A program made the position numbers and the translations under genes. The notes below the pieces were generated by a model, which made no database searches, had not been told where the DNA came from, and saw only the letters and a list, made by a program, of their open reading frames with translations. 7,488 nucleotides of DNA from DATFWC01 sp045801465 (GTDB taxonomy: Bacteria; Pseudomonadota; Alphaproteobacteria; Rhizobiales; Xanthobacteraceae), in NCBI GenBank assembly GCA_045801465.1, contig JBJMSU010000185.1, positions 1-7,488 on the forward strand, read 5' to 3'. Positions 1 through 5,566 of this stretch are shown here, in pieces (position 1 is the stretch's first letter; the number at the start of each line of letters is the position of its first letter).

Positions 1-192
1 TATGACGACTTCCGCCAGCAGACGCCTCTGAACATCGAGCCTTCGCGCCCGGGAGCGGAGAACGTCATCGCGCAGTTTCCGGAGGGCGTGAGCCGCAACG
101 TCGACGACTACATGGACACGAGCCTGCTCGAAGAGATCAAAAAGGACGGGTTCTTCGCGCGTCTGGCGCAGAAGTACGGCAGGCTGCAGTGA
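1..192 (+). CDS. 3' end of a gene, possibly a periplasmic solute-binding protein (partial)
   Basis: An open frame enters from the left edge in frame 1 and ends at TGA 190-192, giving the last 63 residues of a protein. Codon use is strongly G/C at third positions, like the other genes here, so I believe it is coding. The tail has a charged segment (SLLEEIKKDGFFARLAQKYG, near the C-terminus) that resembles the closing helix of periplasmic solute-binding proteins, in which a Lys/Asp-Gly turn is followed by a hydrophobic residue and a K-Y/F-G ending. That assignment rests on general resemblance only, because no catalytic or binding motif lies in this fragment. The gene converges on pyrE with a large palindrome between them. 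The N-terminus and any transporter partners lie outside the window. Confidence 0.55.
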   Translation, partial: YDDFRQQTPLNIEPSRPGAENVIAQFPEGVSRNVDDYMDTSLLEEIKKDGFFARLAQKYGRLQ

Positions 193-203
193 CCCGATTA
201 TTG

Positions 204-295
204 GTCGTCCCCGCGAAGGCGGGAACCCATAATCACCACCACAGAGCTTATCGCAGGCGGCGGTGGTCATAGGTTCCCGCTTGCGCGGGAACGAC
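204..295. repeat. Imperfect intergenic palindrome between converging genes, probable dispersed repeat and bidirectional terminator
   Basis: Left arm 204-230 and right arm 269-295 are inverted copies matching at 23 of 27 positions. Further in, CCACC-type and GGTGG-type tracts (about 235-240 and 262-267) extend the pairing. Each arm also contains its own small hairpin: CCCGC-GAA-GGCGGG on the left and TCCCGC-TTGC-GCGGGA on the right. Palindromes starting GTCGTCCCCGCGAAGGCGGG and continuing into an ACCCATA-type motif are, from my knowledge, common between genes in Bradyrhizobium-like genomes. It sits between the upstream gene's stop (192) and the pyrE stop (301), so it could end transcription from both sides, although no U-tract is obvious. 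The 193-300 gap holds nothing else I can support. Confidence 0.75.
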
Positions 296-300
296 TGCGT

Positions 301-885
301 CTAAGCCGTGAGAAACTCGTCCGCCGTGAACAACGAGCGGAACGGCAGGCGCTGCGTCGCGAAATTGTCGCTTGCGCCTTCGAGCCGATCGACAATGGTG
401 AGGACGAGCACCACAATGGCGCCCTCGGCCTGCACGGCGTCGACGGCCTGAAGCGCCGAGCCGCCGGTGGTGGTCACGTCCTCGACGATCACGACGTTCT
501 TGCCGCACAGGGTCTCGCCTTTCGGCAGGCCCTCGACCAGCTTGCGCTCGCCGTGCTCCTTCGCCTTCTTGCGCACGAAGAATGCCCCGATCTCCCGCCC
601 GCGCCGGTGGCTCGCCATGCTCGCTGCGCTGGCGATCGGGATCGCGCCCATGGCCAAGCCACCGACGTAGTCGACCGCCACGCCTTCGAGCACATCGGCG
701 ATCATCTCGCCGATATGCGTCGCGCCGGCCGGATGCAGCGTCGTCGGCCGCAAATCAAAATAAAAATCGCTCTCGCGGCCCGACGCGAGCTTGATCTTGC
801 CGCGGCCGAACGAGCGCTGCCGGATGAGCTCCAACAGCTCCGCACGCCGACTCTCCTCGTCCGTTTCACGGCGCATCGGCTGCAT
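301..885 (-). CDS. pyrE: Orotate phosphoribosyltransferase
   Basis: A 194-residue type I phosphoribosyltransferase that joins orotate to PRPP to make OMP in de novo pyrimidine synthesis; cytosolic, dimeric in this family. Visible motifs are the substrate-binding segment SGRESDFYFDLR (36-47), the flexible catalytic loop FVRKKAKEHG (103-112) with its Lys residues, and the PRPP-binding loop VVIVEDVTTTGGSA (131-144). Length is normal for the family. The ATG at 885 is preceded by an AGAGG Shine-Dalgarno sequence 6 nt upstream. A second in-frame Met three codons later is the only close alternative start. It lies 92 bp downstream of the hydrolase gene on the same strand and has its own promoter candidate at 918-947, so it may be transcribed alone as well as by read-through. 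The stop is TAG at 301-303, six bases after a large palindrome. Confidence 0.95.
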   Translation of the reverse strand: MQPMRRETDEESRRAELLELIRQRSFGRGKIKLASGRESDFYFDLRPTTLHPAGATHIGEMIADVLEGVAVDYVGGLAMGAIPIASAASMASHRRGREIGAFFVRKKAKEHGERKLVEGLPKGETLCGKNVVIVEDVTTTGGSALQAVDAVQAEGAIVVLVLTIVDRLEGASDNFATQRLPFRSLFTADEFLTA

Positions 886-917
886 GGTGGCCTCTTCGCG
901 CTCTACGAGACTGCGCG

Positions 918-947
918 CTTATATCGCCGAGGACCGCCAGCCGACAA
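918..947 (-). promoter_or_regulatory. Sigma-70-type promoter candidate for pyrE
   Basis: Read on the minus strand there is TTGTCG (942-947; 4/6 to TTGACA), an 18-bp spacer, and TATAAG (918-923; 5/6 to TATAAT). This would start transcription around 911, leaving a leader of about 25 nt that contains the AGAGG ribosome-binding site of pyrE. It sits in the 92-bp gap between the hydrolase and pyrE. The match is by eye and no transcript data support it. Confidence 0.5.
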
Positions 948-977
948 ACCCTCTTGGGGATAATTCGCTCGACGCGA

Positions 978-1856
978 TCACGAGCGCGCGCGTTGGGCGA
1001 GCGCCACGAGGCGGCCGGTCAGCTCGCTCCCCGGATCGGCGAGCGGATCCACCACGGTGAAGTGGTTGGTGCCGGGCACCTCCAGGCAGGCCGTGGCGAC
1101 CCCCGCCTTGGCCCAGGCTTCGGCGATGATGCGGTTTTGCCGGCGGAATTCGCCGCTCTCCAGCGCGCCGCACCAAGCCTCGAGGATCAGTCCCGCGGGT
1201 GCCGGCCAGAACAAGGGCGATACGGCGCGCGCCTCGGCCGCGCTCAGCCGCAGATCCGCATTCATGGAGACCCCCGTGAGCGGGGTGAGATCGAACAATC
1301 CGGAGATCGCGACCGCCGCCGGCACGAGATCGCGCGGCGCGCCGGGCAATACTGCGGGCCAATCGGTCGCCAGCAGGCAGGCAGCGAGGTGTCCGCCCGC
1401 CGAGTGGCCGTAGACCAGGATTTTCCGGCCATACCGCCGCCAGAGAAACAGGCAGGCTTGTCGCATCTGGGCGATGATGTCGCCGATCGCGACCTGCGGA
1501 CACAGGTCGTAGCCGGCGACCGCCACCTTCACGCCGTGGCCGTTCAACCCCTTGGCCAAGTGACTGAACTGGGACGGCGCGAGCGAGCGCCAGTAGCCGC
1601 CGTGGATGAACAGCGCCAGCGCTGATGCTTCGCCTGCGGGATCGAACACGTCGATCGTCTGCCGCGGCGTCGCCCCGTAGGCGAGACCAAGTTCGGCGCG
1701 GGAGGAGTTGAGGGTCTCGGCGCGATGGGCGGCGGCCTCGCGCTCCCAGCGGGCGAAAATCTGCGGATGCTCGGGAACGCGCGCGCGGTTGTTGTACTCG
1801 GCTTCGTAATCGATCGCCATGAAAGCCCCCGGCGCGATGTCGCCCAAGTGGAGCAT
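978..1856 (-). CDS. Alpha/beta hydrolase, kynurenine-formamidase-like (HGGYW type)
   Basis: A 292-residue alpha/beta-hydrolase-fold protein. The oxyanion-hole motif HGGYW (85-89) and nucleophile elbow GHSAGGH (150-156, Ser152) are those of the esterase/lipase group that includes arylformamidases (N-formylkynurenine to kynurenine). His265 in GTNHF is the likely catalytic His, and the acid is probably in or near ALESGEF (231-237). No signal peptide is seen, so it is probably cytosolic. The ATG at 1856 has a good GGGAG site 5 nt upstream. A second ATG at 1820 (MAIDYEAEYNNR) has only a GGGGGC stretch but looks more like the usual family N-terminus, so the true protein may be 280 residues. It is divergent from mtnA and upstream of pyrE on the same strand. 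No kynurenine-pathway gene lies nearby, so the substrate is open. Confidence 0.85.
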   Translation of the reverse strand: MLHLGDIAPGAFMAIDYEAEYNNRARVPEHPQIFARWEREAAAHRAETLNSSRAELGLAYGATPRQTIDVFDPAGEASALALFIHGGYWRSLAPSQFSHLAKGLNGHGVKVAVAGYDLCPQVAIGDIIAQMRQACLFLWRRYGRKILVYGHSAGGHLAACLLATDWPAVLPGAPRDLVPAAVAISGLFDLTPLTGVSMNADLRLSAAEARAVSPLFWPAPAGLILEAWCGALESGEFRRQNRIIAEAWAKAGVATACLEVPGTNHFTVVDPLADPGSELTGRLVALAQRARS

Positions 1857-1906
1857 CGTCGCTCCCGCCGCACAAGGTTGGCGGGCGCCGACCTGTTGAT
1901 CATGCT

Positions 1907-1934
1907 TTGTTCTCGGCCAAAAGCGGGCTATGAC
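1907..1934 (+). promoter_or_regulatory. Weak promoter candidate for mtnA-mmcB
   Basis: TTGTTC (1907-1912), a 16-bp spacer and TATGAC (1929-1934) lie 20 bp before the mtnA start, in the 98-bp gap between the divergent hydrolase and mtnA genes. The -35 matches at 3/6 and the -10 at 4/6, so this is only the best candidate by eye. I see no comparable site on the minus strand for the hydrolase. Confidence 0.3.
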
Positions 1935-1954
1935 AGGGGCGGAAAGGCACCTTG

Positions 1955-3076
1955 ATGAAGGTCGACGGCAAGCACACGCGCACCATCTGGGTCGAGCAGG
2001 ACGGCGGCGTCGGGATCATCGACCAGATGCTGCTGCCGCACCGCTTCGTGACGGCAACGCTGACGAGCGTCGCCGACGTGGCGCACGCCATCCGGACCAT
2101 GCAGGTGCGCGGCGCCCCGCTGATCGGGGCGGCGGCGGCCTACGGCATCTGCCTGGCTTTGCGCGCCGATGCCTCGGACGAAGGTCTCGAACGCGCCTAT
2201 CGCGATCTCCTCGCGACCCGACCGACGGCGATCAATCTCAAATGGGCGCTCGACGAGATGGTGGCGAGCGTGCGCAACCGCCTGCGCGACGAACGCGTCG
2301 CCGCCGCCTATCGCCGCGCCGCCGAGATCAGCGAGGAGGACATCGCCATCAACCAAGCGATCGGCCGGCACGGGCTTAAGCTGATCGAAACGGCGGCGGC
2401 CAAGAAGCCCGGTGAGCCCGTCAACGTGCTCACGCATTGCAATGCCGGCTGGCTCGCCACCGTCGACTGGGGCACCGCGACGGCGCCGATCTATATGGCG
2501 CATGACAGCGGCGTGCCGGTCCATGTCTGGGTGGACGAGACGCGGCCGCGCAACCAGGGCGCCGCGCTGACCGCCTGGGAGCTCGGCCATCACGGCGTGC
2601 CGCACACGGTGATCCCCGACAATACCGGTGGTCACCTCATGCAGCATGGGTTGGTGGATCTGGCGATCGTCGGCACCGACCGCGTCACCGCGCAGGGCGA
2701 CGTGTGCAACAAGATCGGCACGTACCTCAAGGCGCTCGCGGCAGCCGACAACGGCGTCCCGTTCTACGTCGCCCTGCCCTCGCCCACGATCGACTTCCAT
2801 GTGAGCGACGGCATCCGCGAGATCCCGATCGAGCAGCGCGGCGCCGACGAGGTCACCACCATGACGGGCCGCACCGAAGACGGCCGCATCGAGACGGTGC
2901 GCATCGTCCCCGACGGCTCCGCGGTCGCCAATTATGGATTCGACGTGACGCCGGCGCGGCTCGTGACCGGCCTCATCACCGAGCGCGGCGTGGTGGCGGC
3001 CTCGCGCGCCGCGTTGGCCAAAGCCTTTCCCGCGCGGGCGGCCGGCGCACGGGCGGTCCAGCCCGCGGCCGAGTGA
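1955..3076 (+). CDS. mtnA: S-methyl-5-thioribose-1-phosphate isomerase
   Basis: A 373-residue member of the MtnA/eIF2B-like family. It isomerises 5-methylthioribose 1-phosphate to 5-methylthioribulose 1-phosphate in salvage of methylthioadenosine to methionine or, in some alphaproteobacteria, to other products. Key features are QVRGAPLIGAAAAYG (50-64), THCNAGWLAT (160-169) with catalytic Cys162, DETRPRNQGA (194-203), the VGTDRV segment (239-244) with catalytic Asp242, and FDVTPARL (329-336). The length is usual. I start at ATG 1955, seven bases after an AAAGG site. A TTG directly before it (1952) is in frame but too close to that site. mmcB follows after 15 bp, suggesting one transcript. No mtnP, mtnK or other salvage gene is in the window. 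The last 15 or so residues are Ala/Arg-rich and probably disordered. Confidence 0.95.
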   Translation: MKVDGKHTRTIWVEQDGGVGIIDQMLLPHRFVTATLTSVADVAHAIRTMQVRGAPLIGAAAAYGICLALRADASDEGLERAYRDLLATRPTAINLKWALDEMVASVRNRLRDERVAAAYRRAAEISEEDIAINQAIGRHGLKLIETAAAKKPGEPVNVLTHCNAGWLATVDWGTATAPIYMAHDSGVPVHVWVDETRPRNQGAALTAWELGHHGVPHTVIPDNTGGHLMQHGLVDLAIVGTDRVTAQGDVCNKIGTYLKALAAADNGVPFYVALPSPTIDFHVSDGIREIPIEQRGADEVTTMTGRTEDGRIETVRIVPDGSAVANYGFDVTPARLVTGLITERGVVAASRAALAKAFPARAAGARAVQPAAE

Positions 3077-3091
3077 ACCGGGGGAGCTCAC

Positions 3092-3598
3092 GTGTCCAGC
3101 CTCGACCGCTCAGGCCAGCTTCCGCTCCCCAACACGCTCGCCGTTCTGCCGGATGGCCGGCAGTCGCCGACCGCGCTCGCGGTCGCGCGCGGCACCGGGC
3201 GCCTCCTGCATTCGCTCGGTCTTGCCTCCGTAAGCGAGCTCGTGCTGCCGTCCGGCCGCCGCGCCGACATCGTCGCGCTCGACGGCGGCGGCGAGGTGTG
3301 GATCATCGAGATCAAGTCGTCGATCGCGGATTTTCGCGCCGATCAGAAGTGGATGGACTATCGCCTCCATTGCGATCGGCTGTTCTTCGCCACCACGGTC
3401 GAGGTCCCGTGCGAGATCTTTCCCAAGGATACCGGGCTGATCGTCGCCGACGCCTTCGGCGCCTCCATCGTGTGCGAAGCCCCCGAGCACCGGCTTTCGG
3501 CCGCGACCCGCAAGAGCATGATGCTGCGCTTCGCCCATGTGGCGGCGCTGAGATTGCAGGCGCTCGGCGACCCCAGCGGCCCCTGGGCGGACTTCTGA
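3092..3598 (+). CDS. mmcB: MmcB-family DNA repair protein (PD-(D/E)XK-like nuclease)
   Basis: A 168-residue protein recognisable as the MmcB family (formerly DUF2241), a small alphaproteobacterial group tied in Caulobacter to mitomycin C resistance and the SOS response. The nuclease-like core reads RRADIVAL (57-64) with Asp59, then VWIIEIKSS (69-77) with Glu73 and Lys75, so the D-x13-E-x-K pattern of a PD-(D/E)XK active site is intact. The conserved ADQKWMDYR stretch (83-91) follows. The start is GTG 3092 with a GGGGAG site 5 nt upstream. The first 20 residues are family-variable. It lies 15 bp after mtnA, probably in the same transcript. I looked for an alphaproteobacterial LexA box (GTTC-N7-GTTC type) just upstream and saw none, so SOS control is not evident here. 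Confidence 0.9.
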   Translation: MSSLDRSGQLPLPNTLAVLPDGRQSPTALAVARGTGRLLHSLGLASVSELVLPSGRRADIVALDGGGEVWIIEIKSSIADFRADQKWMDYRLHCDRLFFATTVEVPCEIFPKDTGLIVADAFGASIVCEAPEHRLSAATRKSMMLRFAHVAALRLQALGDPSGPWADF

Positions 3599-3637
3599 AC
3601 CAGGGACATCAATGGCTCGGGTGCATGGCTGAGTCCT

Positions 3638-3676
3638 CGTGCCGGCACGGGACGCAGCCGGCTGGTTCGCTATACT
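3638..3676 (+). promoter_or_regulatory. Possible promoter with 12-bp palindrome ahead of the beta-propeller gene
   Basis: The gap 3599-3724 contains TATACT (3671-3676; 5/6 to the -10 consensus), about 49 bp before the start codon. Where the -35 would be (3648-3653) there is only CGGGAC, a poor match. A perfect 12-bp palindrome CGTGCCGGCACG (3638-3649) overlaps that position and could be an operator, which would suit an activator-dependent promoter with a weak -35. A palindrome this short and GC-rich could also arise by chance. I see no other gene in this gap. Confidence 0.3.
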
Positions 3677-3724
3677 CGATTCAAGAACAACACAGCTCAT
3701 CGCACGAGCATCACGGAGGTATCC

Positions 3725-4909
3725 ATGAAATCGTGGCTGGTCGGCCTATTGGTGCTGTTGAGCCCGGCGGCTCAGGCACAGCAGCCGGCTGCGCAGCAGC
3801 CAACTGCGCAGCAGCCAAGTGTGCAGCAGCCAACTGCGCAGCCGCCAAGCGCACAGCAGTCGGTGCCGGAAATTGCCTACGAGTCCGTTCCCAACCTGCT
3901 GAAGCTTCCGCCCGACATGCATCTCGGCGAGGTGGCGGGCGTGGCGGTCAATTCCAAAGGGCACATTTTCGTCTATTCGCGCGGCGGCTCGAGCCAGGGG
4001 CCAGCCTTCGGCAACACGGCCTCGCAAATCCTCGAGTTCGATCGTGACGGCGCCTTCGTTCGCGAGATCGGCAAGAATCTCTACGCCTGGGCCTATGCGC
4101 ATACGATCCGGATCGACAAGAACGACAATATCTGGGCGACCGACAAGGGCTCCGACATGGTCGTCAAGTTCAATCCGGAAGGCCGTGTCGAGATGGTGTT
4201 CGGCCGCAAGTCGGAGGCGTCCGATCGCGAGGCCCATCCGCACGAGCGCAACGCCAATCCGCCGCTGCCGCACGTGGACGGGCGCTTCCGGCAGCCGACC
4301 GACGTCGCCTGGGACCCGGAGGGCAACATCTACATCAGCGACGGCTACGTGAACTCGCGCATCGCCAAGTACGATCGCAACGGCGAGTGGGTGAAGTCGT
4401 GGGGCGAGCGCGGCAAGGGACCGGGCGAATTCAACCTGGTGCACACGATCGCGGCCGATGCCCAAGGCAATATCTACGCCGGCGACCGCAACAACCGCCG
4501 CATCCAGGTGTTCGACCGCGACGGCAACTTTCAGCGTGAGATCAAGATCGATGTGCCATTCGACGAGAATGCCAAGCCGGCGATCGGCAACAAGCCCGAC
4601 TTGAGCACCTATCTGCAGAGCGGCGGCAGCTTCACGCCCGGCGCGCCGTGGGCGATCTGCATCACGCCACCGCCCAATCAGGTGCTGTACAGCTCCGATT
4701 CCTACCCGGGCCGCATCTACAAGCTCAGCCTGGACGGCAAGGTTCTCGGCGTGCTCGGCAAGTCGGGCAAGCAGCTCAAGCAGTTCGGCTGGGTGCACGA
4801 GATCGCCTGCCCGTCCGAGAACGAGCTCTACGTCGCCGAGATCCTGAACTGGCGGGTGCAGAAGCTCATGCTCAAGCCGGAGCAGCAGCGCGCCGAAATG
4901 GCGCGGTAA
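3725..4909 (+). CDS. Exported six-bladed beta-propeller (NHL-repeat) protein
   Basis: A 394-residue protein with a clear signal peptide (Lys2, hydrophobic 4-14, cleavage likely after AQA at 16-18), so probably periplasmic. Residues 19-46 are a Gln/Pro-rich linker of five-residue repeats. From about 65 on it is NHL/beta-propeller repeats: ILEFDRDGAFVREIG (102-116), IWATD...VVKFNPEGRV (136-154), PTDVAWDPEGNIYISDGYVN (191-210), HTIAADAQGNIYAGD (240-254) and ELYVAEILNWRVQKL (367-381). The pattern resembles bacterial relatives of peptidyl-alpha-hydroxyglycine alpha-amidating lyase. His126, His240 and His358 occupy equivalent blade positions, as the zinc ligands do in that enzyme, but I cannot claim activity. 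A strong GGAGG site lies 5 nt before ATG 3725. The stop TAA touches the actR stop on the other strand. Function unknown. Confidence 0.9.
   Translation: MKSWLVGLLVLLSPAAQAQQPAAQQPTAQQPSVQQPTAQPPSAQQSVPEIAYESVPNLLKLPPDMHLGEVAGVAVNSKGHIFVYSRGGSSQGPAFGNTASQILEFDRDGAFVREIGKNLYAWAYAHTIRIDKNDNIWATDKGSDMVVKFNPEGRVEMVFGRKSEASDREAHPHERNANPPLPHVDGRFRQPTDVAWDPEGNIYISDGYVNSRIAKYDRNGEWVKSWGERGKGPGEFNLVHTIAADAQGNIYAGDRNNRRIQVFDRDGNFQREIKIDVPFDENAKPAIGNKPDLSTYLQSGGSFTPGAPWAICITPPPNQVLYSSDSYPGRIYKLSLDGKVLGVLGKSGKQLKQFGWVHEIACPSENELYVAEILNWRVQKLMLKPEQQRAEMAR
3779..3853 (+). repeat. Five 15-bp tandem repeats encoding Q-Q-P-x-x
   Basis: Five in-frame copies of a 15-bp unit (type CAGCAGCCAACTGCG) begin exactly at the predicted first mature residue and encode QQPAA, QQPTA, QQPSV, QQPTA and QPPSA. 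Copies two and four are identical. The fifth has drifted (CAGCCGCCAAGCGCA). It is a minisatellite-type linker between signal peptide and propeller. Because the unit is a multiple of three, copy-number change would alter linker length without breaking the frame. Confidence 0.85.
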
Positions 4910-4923
4910 CTACTTCGGCGCGC
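4888..4923. terminator. Hairpin spanning two back-to-back stop codons, possible bidirectional terminator
   Basis: GCGCGCCGAA (4888-4897) and TTCGGCGCGC (4914-4923) form a perfect 10-bp inverted repeat with a 16-nt loop. The loop holds the TAA of the propeller gene (4907-4909) and, directly next to it, the CTA that is the actR stop on the minus strand (4910-4912). Each arm lies inside the coding end of a gene. There is no intergenic space, so this is the only visible place for a shared terminator. No T-run follows on either strand, so intrinsic termination would be weak. Confidence 0.5.
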
Positions 4924-5458
4924 GCTTGGCGAGGATGCGCTGCAGGGTGCGGCGGTGCATGTTGAGACGTCGTGCCGTCTCCGAGACGTTGCGGCCGCAC
5001 AGCTCGTAGATGCGCTGAATGTGCTCCCAGCGCACGCGATCGGCGGACATCGGATGGTCGGGGGGCGCGGCCTTCCGGCCGTCCACGGCGAGCAGCGCAT
5101 TGACCACGTCGTCGGCATCCGCCGGCTTGGCAAGGTAGTCAACGGCGCCGAGCTTCACGGCGTTCACGGCGGTGGCGATGTTGCCATAGCCGGTGAGCAC
5201 GATCCCGCGCGCATCGGCGCGCCGGCGCTTGAGGGCGGAGATCACGTCGAGGCCATTGCCGTCGCCGAGGCGCATGTCGACGACGACGTAGGCCGGCGGG
5301 TTCTGCTCGACCTGGAGCAGACCGTCGGCGACCGTTTCGGCGACGCTCACCTTGAAGCCACGCGTCTCCATCGCCCGCGCCAGCCGCGCGAGAAACAATT
5401 TGTCGTCTTCCACGATCAATAGCGAGCGGTCGCCGGCAGGCAATGCGGCGTCGGTCAT
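4910..5458 (-). CDS. actR: Redox response regulator, ActR/RegA/PrrA family
   Basis: A 182-residue two-domain regulator. The receiver (about 11-125) has the acidic pocket Glu17-Asp18-Asp19, phospho-acceptor Asp61 in VVVDMRLGDGNGLD (58-71), switch Thr89 and Lys111 in LAKP. The C-terminal Fis-type helix-turn-helix (about 145-178) carries NVSETARRLNMHRRTLQRIL (157-176), which is highly characteristic of RegA, PrrA, ActR and RegR. In this family the phosphorylated protein controls genes for respiration, carbon and nitrogen fixation, photosynthesis or acid tolerance according to redox state. ATG 5458 has an AGGAG site about 10 nt upstream. It lies 108 bp downstream of actS on the same strand, which is a wide gap, so it may have its own promoter. 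Synonyms are regA, prrA, roxR and regR. Identification is firm; the regulon in this organism is unknown. Confidence 0.95.
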   Translation of the reverse strand: MTDAALPAGDRSLLIVEDDKLFLARLARAMETRGFKVSVAETVADGLLQVEQNPPAYVVVDMRLGDGNGLDVISALKRRRADARGIVLTGYGNIATAVNAVKLGAVDYLAKPADADDVVNALLAVDGRKAAPPDHPMSADRVRWEHIQRIYELCGRNVSETARRLNMHRRTLQRILAKRAPK

Positions 5459-5506
5459 TGTCGCTTGCTCCTCACCCTGGCTCGCCCCGCTCGAAATCGG
5501 ATGCAG

Positions 5507-5542
5507 AAAGCCGCATTGGAGGCTTTTACCATTTCCATTGTA
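5507..5542 (-). promoter_or_regulatory. actS-actR gap: possible internal promoter and small hairpin
   Basis: In the 108-bp gap between actS and actR, the minus strand has TACAAT (5537-5542; 5/6 to a -10 box), about 78 bp before actR. A -35 at 17 bp would be ATGCCT, which is poor. Just downstream is a 6-bp stem, AAAGCC (5507-5512) with GGCTTT (5521-5526), around an 8-nt loop. On the minus strand this precedes actR and could act as a weak attenuator or processing hairpin. Both are weak signals by eye. Confidence 0.25.
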
Positions 5543-5566
5543 GATTTAGGAACGTTTGCAGGCATC

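Noticed and set aside
919..1875. A minus-strand 318-codon frame overlapping the alpha/beta hydrolase in a different frame.
   Set aside because: The 978-1856 frame contains HGGYW and GHSAGGH. The longer overlapping frame is Arg-rich with no motif.
1928..3091. A minus-strand open frame (387 codons) opposite mtnA.
   Set aside because: mtnA is unmistakable. The opposite frame has typical shadow composition and no motifs.
3000..3092. A possible LexA/SOS box before mmcB.
   Set aside because: I looked for GTTC-N7-GTTC or GAAC-N7-GAAC spacing and found only a single isolated GAAC at the end of mtnA.
2704..4047. A long plus-strand open frame (447 codons) across mtnA, mmcB and the propeller gene.
   Set aside because: It overlaps three well-supported genes in another frame, is Arg/Pro/Ala-rich as GC-rich shadow frames are, and matches no family I recognise.
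3746..4798. A minus-strand open frame (350 codons) opposite the propeller gene.
   Set aside because: The plus-strand frame has a signal peptide, a strong ribosome site and NHL repeats. The minus frame has none of these.
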